DNA of 34,447 nt, taken from NCBI GenBank assembly GCA_029008095.1, contig JAQXJB010000025.1:1-34447 (forward strand), given 5' to 3'. The notes beneath the pieces are model-generated. The model searched no databases, was not told where the DNA came from, and worked only from the letters and a program-made list of their open reading frames with translations. This stretch comes from Clostridiales bacterium. Its GTDB lineage: Bacteria; Bacillota; Clostridia; Oscillospirales; Oscillospiraceae. This document shows positions 29,835-34,447 of this stretch, piece by piece. The translations under genes were made by a program, and so were the position numbers. Every line of letters starts with the position of its first letter. The stretch's first letter is position 1.

Positions 29835-30410
29835 ATGGAGATCATGCTCATCCGCCATTCCTCCACAGAGGGCAACAGGCAACGGCGCTATGTCGGACGT
29901 ACCGACGAGGGGCTTTGCCCCGAGGGCATTGAGCTTGCCAAAGAGAAGGCGAAGCTGCTGCCCGAGCCGGAGCTTGTTTACAGCAGCCCCATGCTCCGCT
30001 GCCGCCAGACGGCGGAGATCCTTTTCCCGGGAAAAACGCCCATCATCATGGACGGCCTGAGGGAAACGGATTTCGGAAAATTTGAATACAAAACCTACGA
30101 GGAACTCAAAAGCGACCCGGATTACGTCGCCTGGCTGGACAGCGGCGGAGCGGGAGAGATACCCGGCGGCGAGAGCATGGAGCAGGTGAGCCGGCGGGTC
30201 ATTGAGGAATTCGGACGGCTCATTATGGATATCATGCTTCAGGACTATGCCGAGCGAGTGGCTGTGGTCGCCCACGGCGGCACGATAATGACCATCCTCG
30301 CCGCTCTCGGCCTGCCGGAAAAGGGCTATTACGATTGGCAGGTAAAAAACTGCGGCGGCTACGCCGTCGCTCCCGAGGGAGAGCGCCTGCGTGTTTTGCG
30401 GGAGCTGTGA
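29835..30410 (+). CDS. cobC: Alpha-ribazole phosphatase (histidine phosphatase family)
   Basis: A 191-residue cytosolic phosphatase expected to remove the phosphate from alpha-ribazole 5'-phosphate or adenosylcobalamin 5'-phosphate. MEIMLIRHSSTEGN carries the catalytic R7-H8; the family usually has RHGE/RHGQ, and here it is RHSS. The second arginine is in YSSPMLRCRQTAEIL, RETDFGKFEYKTYEEL holds the acid, and VVAHGGTIMTIL has the second histidine H147. Other broad-specificity histidine phosphatases look similar; the operon position (last gene after cobT, cobU, cobS and the CobU-like gene) decides the call. AAGGAGAG precedes the ATG, 13 bases after the preceding stop. A short CTCCG/CGGAG hairpin follows near 30418-30433 and may end the transcript. 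Confidence 0.9.
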   Translation: MEIMLIRHSSTEGNRQRRYVGRTDEGLCPEGIELAKEKAKLLPEPELVYSSPMLRCRQTAEILFPGKTPIIMDGLRETDFGKFEYKTYEELKSDPDYVAWLDSGGAGEIPGGESMEQVSRRVIEEFGRLIMDIMLQDYAERVAVVAHGGTIMTILAALGLPEKGYYDWQVKNCGGYAVAPEGERLRVLREL

Positions 30411-30452
30411 TTGCATTCTCCGTGCAGCCGGAGTATAATACTCTGAGAAATA

Positions 30453-30540
30453 GTCATTCTGAGCTTGCGAAGAATCCCCGCAGTAACGGGAGTGCCGATC
30501 TAAACCAACATGGGAGATTCTTCCCTACGGTCAGAATGAC
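30453..30540. repeat. Family A palindromic repeat, short copy
   Basis: GTCATTCTGAGCTTGCGAAG then AATCCCCG on the left and GGGAGATTCTTCCC...GGTCAGAATGAC on the right. The gap 30411-31021 contains three family A copies of this GAGCTTGCGAAG subtype and one family C copy. Confidence 0.85.
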
Positions 30541-30592
30541 ACAGCTTTTCGGTTTATCGTATTATCGTTTTTGCTTCAAAAATCGCTTCTGC

Positions 30593-30677
30593 CCCGGCGG
30601 AGGCACGCCTCCGCCCTACGTTCTATCCATAAGATTGAAGGTAAGTTCGTAGGGCAGGGGCGCGCCCCAGCCGTGCA
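30593..30677. repeat. Family C palindromic repeat, full copy
   Basis: CGGCGGAGGCACGCCTCCG leads into CCCTACGTTC, and TTCGTAGGGC leads into AGGGGCGCGCCCC. The arrangement is that of 14904-15015 with different palindromes. Confidence 0.7.
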
Positions 30678-30729
30678 GCACCAACGCCACGCACAATGTA
30701 ACGATCAAACCGAAAAATCTAAAACCCCT

Positions 30730-30818
30730 GTCATTCTGAGCTTGCGAAGAATCTCCGCACTAACGATACTGCCCATCTGAAACTAAGATGGGAGATTCTT
30801 CACTACGGTCAGAATGAC
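30730..30818. repeat. Family A palindromic repeat, short copy
   Basis: GTCATTCTGAGCTTGCGAAG subtype. It is followed by a degenerate linker before the next copy rather than the TTATCGTT word. Confidence 0.85.
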
Positions 30819-30871
30819 AAGACTTATAGTCTTGTAAGCAGTAACGAACAAACGGAAAACAAAAAGACTAT

Positions 30872-30959
30872 GTCATTCTGAGCTTGCGAAGAATCCCCGC
30901 AGTAACGGTACTGCCAGTGTAAACCAGCATGGGAGATTCTTCACTACGGTCAGAATGAC
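30872..30959. repeat. Family A palindromic repeat, short copy
   Basis: Third copy of the same subtype, 142 bases after the second. It ends about 60 bases before the DUF4037 gene, and AATGTAACGATAAA (30981-30994) follows it. Confidence 0.85.
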
Positions 30960-31021
30960 ACGGATTTTAAGTCTTATGCAATGTAACGATAAAATTAAAA
31001 AACAAAAAGGAGTGACCATAG

Positions 31022-31948
31022 TTGAAGGGTTTGGAGCTTTCCAGAGGTTATTATGAGGACGTCGTGCGTCCTGCGATAGAAGAGAAATTCGGCGACAAAA
31101 TAGAGCGCATGGCCTTCGGCCTTGTGGGAGACGGCTCGGAGTGCTACGGCTTCGATGACGAGATATCCCAGGACCACGATTTCGGCCCCCGCGTGCAGAT
31201 ATGGCTCACCAAGGAGGATTTTGAGGACTTTGGACGCGATCTGCAGAAGTTCATGGAGACCGTCACCAAGGAGTATAAGGGCTATCATGGCGTGAACATG
31301 AGCCAGTACGGCGACGGCCGCGAGGGCGTATTCACCATCGGCGGCTTCTTTTCCCGCTTTATCGGCCTTGACCGCACCCCCGCCACCATGCAGGAATGGC
31401 GCATGATACCCGAGGTCAATCTTTCCATCGCCACCAACGGCGAGGTGTTCAGCGACGAGCTGGGCCGCTATACCAAGTTCCGCAAGATACTTCAGAAGCA
31501 GTTTCCCGAGGAACTGCGCCTGAAAAAGATGGCCGCCCGCTGCATGACGATGGCTCAGTCCGGCCAGTATAACTACTCCCGCTGCATGCGCCGGGGCGAA
31601 TACGTCGCCGCGTGGATGGCGGCGTCCGAGTTCATGAAGACCGCCTGCTCCATGGTGCATCTGATGAACAAAAAGTACTGCCCCTTCTATAAGTGGGCTC
31701 ACCGCAGTCTCAGCACCCTGCCCATCCTGGGCAAGGAGGTCGCCATGTATATGGACGGCTTCATTTCCGCCACCGATGTGGGCGCGTCCGCTCAGATAAT
31801 CGAGAAGATATCCGAGGTCATCATCAATGAGCTGAAGAACGAGGGACTTACCAGCTCCAATTCGGACTTCCTCCTTGACCACGGCCCCGAGATACAGGCC
31901 CGCATCAAGGACGAGCAGCTTCGCCGCATCCCCCTCTGGGGCGAATAA
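31022..31948 (+). CDS. DUF4037 protein, predicted nucleotidyltransferase
   Basis: A 308-residue protein matching the DUF4037 pattern as I recall it. Near the N-terminus, FGLVGDGSECYGFDDEISQDHDF holds a nucleotidyltransferase-type motif: G38-S39, then 11 residues, then D51-H-D53, which fits the hG[GS]x(9-13)Dh[DE]h pattern of Pol-beta-like transferases. The C-terminal half is helical (YNYSRCMRRGEYVAAWMAASEFMKT, then NKKYCPFYKWAHRSL), like the helical substrate domains fused to such transferases. It is predicted to be cytosolic. The TTG at 31022 has AAAGGAG about nine bases upstream. It precedes the DUF4125 gene by 11 bases, a strong sign of joint function. The substrate is unknown; an antibiotic- or protein-modifying role, or a toxin-antitoxin role, is speculation. 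Confidence 0.8.
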   Translation: MKGLELSRGYYEDVVRPAIEEKFGDKIERMAFGLVGDGSECYGFDDEISQDHDFGPRVQIWLTKEDFEDFGRDLQKFMETVTKEYKGYHGVNMSQYGDGREGVFTIGGFFSRFIGLDRTPATMQEWRMIPEVNLSIATNGEVFSDELGRYTKFRKILQKQFPEELRLKKMAARCMTMAQSGQYNYSRCMRRGEYVAAWMAASEFMKTACSMVHLMNKKYCPFYKWAHRSLSTLPILGKEVAMYMDGFISATDVGASAQIIEKISEVIINELKNEGLTSSNSDFLLDHGPEIQARIKDEQLRRIPLWGE

Positions 31949-31959
31949 GGAGAGAAAAA

Positions 31960-32583
31960 ATGACCAGAAAAGAACTGATTGACGAGATAATACGCCTTGA
32001 ATGGGGCATGTTTACCACCGCCCATAATAACGGAGGCCGCGCCTCCTGCCAGGATGACTGGCCCACCTTTGAGATAATGCGCCGCAGCCAGCACGAGATA
32101 TGGGCTATGGACACTCTGGACAGCTACCGCGCCGACCTGAGCGAGGCTCTGGGACGGGGCGAGAACCTTGTGGCCTTCAAGTACGGATATATGATGCGTA
32201 TCACCTTCCCGGAGGAATATGAGGCCATAAAGGCCATGCTGCCCGCCGTGACCCCGGAAAAGCGCGCTATCGTGGACGAGATAGCGGCCATCCACGCGGA
32301 TTGGGCGCTGGAGAAGGCGGAGAAGTACCCGCTGGTCTCCGGTATGGGTCGTCCCCGTACCTCTCAGGAGGGCGGGCGCTGGGCGGCCATCGATAATTAT
32401 CTTTACAGCGAGCTGCTCACATACTCCGAGCCTACCCTTATCCTCTGCCTGCGGGATACCCGCGCCGCCAGAGATCGGGGCGAGAATCTTTCCGTGAAGA
32501 TCGTGGAGAACACCGCCAGACTTTACGGCTATACCAGCCTTGACGCGCTCGAGGCATCCATGAGGGGCACAAGGATGGATTGA
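31960..32583 (+). CDS. DUF4125 family protein
   Basis: A 207-residue mostly helical protein matching the DUF4125 pattern as I recall it. Conserved-looking polar blocks are NNGGRASCQDDWPTFEIMRRSQ (about 23-44) and SGMGRPRTSQEGGRWAAIDNYLYSELLTYS (about 126-155). Their Arg, Cys, Asp and Trp residues could form a site. No membrane helix, known catalytic motif or DNA-binding fold is evident. It lies 11 bases after the DUF4037 gene with AAGGAGAG before its ATG, so both are one transcript. The pairing suggests a two-protein module in which the partner transfers a nucleotide and this protein is its partner or target; that is inference. Confidence 0.78.
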   Translation: MTRKELIDEIIRLEWGMFTTAHNNGGRASCQDDWPTFEIMRRSQHEIWAMDTLDSYRADLSEALGRGENLVAFKYGYMMRITFPEEYEAIKAMLPAVTPEKRAIVDEIAAIHADWALEKAEKYPLVSGMGRPRTSQEGGRWAAIDNYLYSELLTYSEPTLILCLRDTRAARDRGENLSVKIVENTARLYGYTSLDALEASMRGTRMD

Positions 32584-32655
32584 GCCGCCGCAATGTTCAA
32601 AAAATGTTGGTAATCAATTCATGAAAAATACATAAATCCATGTTATCCTTAGGAC

Positions 32656-32699
32656 AATGGAAATTGAATACAGGGTTTCAATTTCCATTGCCTTATAAT
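32656..32699 (+). promoter_or_regulatory. htrA promoter region with 13-bp inverted repeat
   Basis: AATGGAAATTGAA (32656-32668) and TTCAATTTCCATT (32677-32689) are perfect arms with an eight-base spacer. They end five bases before TATAAT (32694-32699). No good -35 lies at the right spacing, so the repeat covers the -35 area and may be an operator for an activator or repressor. A later AAGTG-GGAA-CACTT hairpin precedes the ribosome site. Confidence 0.6.
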
Positions 32700-32746
32700 A
32701 GACCACATAAGTGGGAACACTTCCTTAGAAGGAGGATGACTGTATT

Positions 32747-34054
32747 ATGAGCGATTACAGACCTGAAAATAACGGCTACGGATATGGCTACGATCCCAAC
32801 TACCGTCCCGAGCCGCCTAAAAAGAAAAAAAGAGGACGCATTGTGGCTCTCTGCCTTGCCTGCGTTATTCTCGCGGGCGCTGCCGGCATCGGCACGGGCG
32901 TGCTGGTGGCCAGCATGAACGGCGTTACCGTTGCCCAGACCGATAAGGGCAATTCCGGCGCGGTGAACGGCGAGGTCAAGCCTCAGGTGACCCCCGATAT
33001 ACCGCCCTCCGGCATCACGCTGGATACACAGATAAACGATGGCTCGGGCAGCGGCGTCGCTAATATTAACGGCATATATACCGGCAAGACCCTTTCAGCC
33101 TCGGAGCTTTACGCTATGGCTGTTAATTCCTGCGTGGGCATAAAGACCGATGTTACCGTCGCCAATGTTTTTGGTCAGGTGACCTCCTCCGCCATCACCG
33201 GCTCGGGCTTCATCATCTCCACCGACGGCTATATCCTCACCAATTACCACGTTGTTGAGACAGCCGACGAGCAGGGGCTGGACATCACCGTAAGCCTCTA
33301 TAACGGCGATGAATATATCGCCGAGCTCATAGGCAAGGAGGCGGAGAACGACGTTGCCCTGCTGAAGATAGACGCGAAGAACCTGCCCGCCCTGGTGCTG
33401 AATACCAGCGGCGACCTTGTGGTTGGTCAGAACGTCTACGCCATAGGCAATCCCCTTGGCGAACTGACATATACCCTCACCGAAGGCATCGTAAGCGCCC
33501 TTGACCGTGACATTGCCGTTGAGCCCAATGTGAGCATCAAAATGTTCCAGATCAGCGCCGCCATCAACTCCGGTAACTCCGGCGGCCCTGTTTTCAACGA
33601 TAGGGGCGAGGTCATAGGTATCGCTTCCGCCAAGTACGCCAATACCGGCGTTGAAGGGCTGGGCTTCGCGATCCCCATTGAGGACGCTATGAATATAGTC
33701 GACGACCTCATTCAGTACGGCTTCGTGCGCGGCAAGCCCTATTTCGGCATCACCGTCCGCACTGTGACCCAGAGCGTCGCTGAGTATTATAACTGGGTCG
33801 CCGGCGCTTATATCGTCGAAGTGGACCCGGATAGCTGCGCCGCTCAGGCGGGTCTCGCATCCGGAGATATCATAGTCAAGATGGACGAGGCGGTCATAAG
33901 CTCCAGCTCCGACCTCATCATCGCCAAGAAGAATTACAAGGCGGGCGACACCGTAAGCCTTGAGGTATTCCGTAACGGCGAGTATTTCCACACCATGCTA
34001 ACCTTTGACGAGGAGGGCGCCCGCGCCTACCTTGCCAAGAATCAGAACGGATAA
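32747..34054 (+). CDS. HtrA/DegP-like membrane-anchored serine protease
   Basis: A 435-residue trypsin-like protease with a PDZ domain that handles misfolded exported proteins at the outer face of the membrane. Residues 1-30 form a cytosolic tail rich in Tyr, Pro and Lys (YGYGYDPNYRPEPPKKKKRGR). One transmembrane segment follows (about 32-55), then a disordered linker to about 110. The catalytic triad is H168 (ILTNYHVV), D202 (ENDVALLKID) and S278 (INSGNSGGPVF). A PDZ domain spans about 330-420, with PYFGITVRTV at its start and AGLASGDIIVKMD inside. This is the usual Firmicute HtrA layout. GAAGGAGG is 11 bases before the ATG. It is monocistronic, with its own promoter and terminator. It does not look related to the DUF4037/DUF4125 genes upstream. 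Confidence 0.95.
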   Translation: MSDYRPENNGYGYGYDPNYRPEPPKKKKRGRIVALCLACVILAGAAGIGTGVLVASMNGVTVAQTDKGNSGAVNGEVKPQVTPDIPPSGITLDTQINDGSGSGVANINGIYTGKTLSASELYAMAVNSCVGIKTDVTVANVFGQVTSSAITGSGFIISTDGYILTNYHVVETADEQGLDITVSLYNGDEYIAELIGKEAENDVALLKIDAKNLPALVLNTSGDLVVGQNVYAIGNPLGELTYTLTEGIVSALDRDIAVEPNVSIKMFQISAAINSGNSGGPVFNDRGEVIGIASAKYANTGVEGLGFAIPIEDAMNIVDDLIQYGFVRGKPYFGITVRTVTQSVAEYYNWVAGAYIVEVDPDSCAAQAGLASGDIIVKMDEAVISSSSDLIIAKKNYKAGDTVSLEVFRNGEYFHTMLTFDEEGARAYLAKNQNG

Positions 34055-34061
34055 TTATGAT

Positions 34062-34098
34062 AGGCACCCATTTCATTTGAAGTGGGTGCCTGTTGTTT
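34062..34098 (+). terminator. Rho-independent terminator of htrA
   Basis: AGGCACCCA (34062-34070) and TGGGTGCCT (34083-34091) pair, extended weakly by TTTCA/TGAAG, and are followed by GTTGTTTT. Confidence 0.85.
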
Positions 34099-34108
34099 TG
34101 AGCGAAAT

Positions 34109-34219
34109 AAATCCCTTGTGGGATTTGTGAAATTTGCTTCGCAAGTGAAATATGGCTTCGCCATGTGAAATGCCTGCGGGCATGAGGGGGGGTATTTCAC
34201 ATCCGAAGGATATTTCACT
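34109..34219. repeat. Family D array, shorter copy
   Basis: The same order as 19556-19718: AAATCCC-TTGT-GGGATTT hairpin, GTGAAAT, TTGC-TTC-GCAA, GTGAAAT, ATGGC-TTC-GCCAT, GTGAAAT, GCCTGCGGGC centre, then only two TTTCAC words around ATCC-GAA-GGAT. Two right-hand hairpin units of the longer copy are missing. The last 390 bases of the window hold this array, a family A half and a family B copy; no gene is seen. Confidence 0.82.
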
Positions 34220-34266
34220 GCCGATGTAAACCAACTTGGGAGATTCTTCACTACGTTCAGAATGAC
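34220..34266. repeat. Family A right half fused to family D
   Basis: TGCCGATGTAAACCAACTTG, then GGAGATTCTTC and CAGAATGAC, followed by TTATCGTTTCTGC. Same junction as at 19718/19719. Confidence 0.8.
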
Positions 34267-34323
34267 ATAATGTTTTGCATCTTTTCGCATTATCGTTTCT
34301 GCGGTGTGTATCGCAGTTGCCCC

Positions 34324-34433
34324 ACTGGCGTGCGATGCACGCCCCTACGGTGCTGTTTTTTTCCATTTGTACGAATGATAGTTTCTACTGTGAGCGACGT
34401 CACACCGTAGGGGCGACCATCGGTCGCCCGCCG
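34324..34433. repeat. Family B palindromic repeat, full copy
   Basis: TGGCGTGCGATGCACGCC leads into CCTACGG, and CCGTAGGGG leads into CGACCATCGGTCGCCCGCC. Nearly the same as the copy at 2761-2875, including the GACGTCAC word before the second module. Confidence 0.82.
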
Positions 34434-34447
34434 CTTGATAAACGAAA

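Overview
This 34.4-kb window comes from the chromosome of an anaerobic, spore-forming, GC-rich Firmicute, most likely a gut-type member of the Clostridia (an Oscillospirales-like relative is my best guess; placement is inference). The basis is a germination protease next to rpsT, pyruvate:ferredoxin oxidoreductase, oxaloacetate-decarboxylase-type genes, frequent GTG/TTG starts with strong AGGAGG ribosome sites, and canonical 16-bp Firmicute parS sites. The parS-parA-parB block with rsmG nearby suggests the window lies close to the replication origin.

Layout. 1-4.0 kb: a URO-D-family protein and a flavodoxin/ferredoxin fusion (both minus), then a GtrB-like glycosyltransferase. 4.5-6.5 kb: rpsT (minus), gpr (plus) and a nitroreductase (minus). 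6.6-12.0 kb: two parS sites, parA, parB, serS, mscL, a membrane-anchored orphan and rsmG. 12.0-14.7 kb: a small palindromic MITE, then carboxyltransferase (OadA/PycB), OadG-like anchor, biotin carrier and a small orphan. 15.5-19.4 kb: a heterodimeric ABC exporter with a structured leader. 20-26.2 kb: a second URO-D protein with a metal-site motif the first lacks, PFOR (minus) and a TIM-barrel protein (minus). 27-30.4 kb: cobT-cobU-cobS-mini-cobU-cobC, the nucleotide-loop assembly steps of cobalamin synthesis, behind a structured leader that is not a recognisable B12 riboswitch. 31-34 kb: a DUF4037/DUF4125 pair and an HtrA-type protease.

The most unusual feature is the intergenic DNA. Nearly every gap of more than 300 bases is filled with palindromic repeats of four interlocking families. 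Family A has arms GTCATTCTGA...GAAGAATCTCC facing GGAGATTCTTC...CAGAATGAC, with AACGATAA/TTATCGTT at its outer ends. Family B has palindromes such as GGGCGACC-GGTCGCCC or GGCGTGCA-TGCACGCC joined to CCCCTACGG. Family C has other palindromes joined to CCCTACG/CGTAGGG. Family D is an array of GTGAAAT words separated by hairpins whose stems differ but whose TTC (or GAA) loop is mostly constant. The families form mosaics and sit between transcription units, not inside operons. Family D and the DUF4037/DUF4125 pair are the best candidates for something undescribed.
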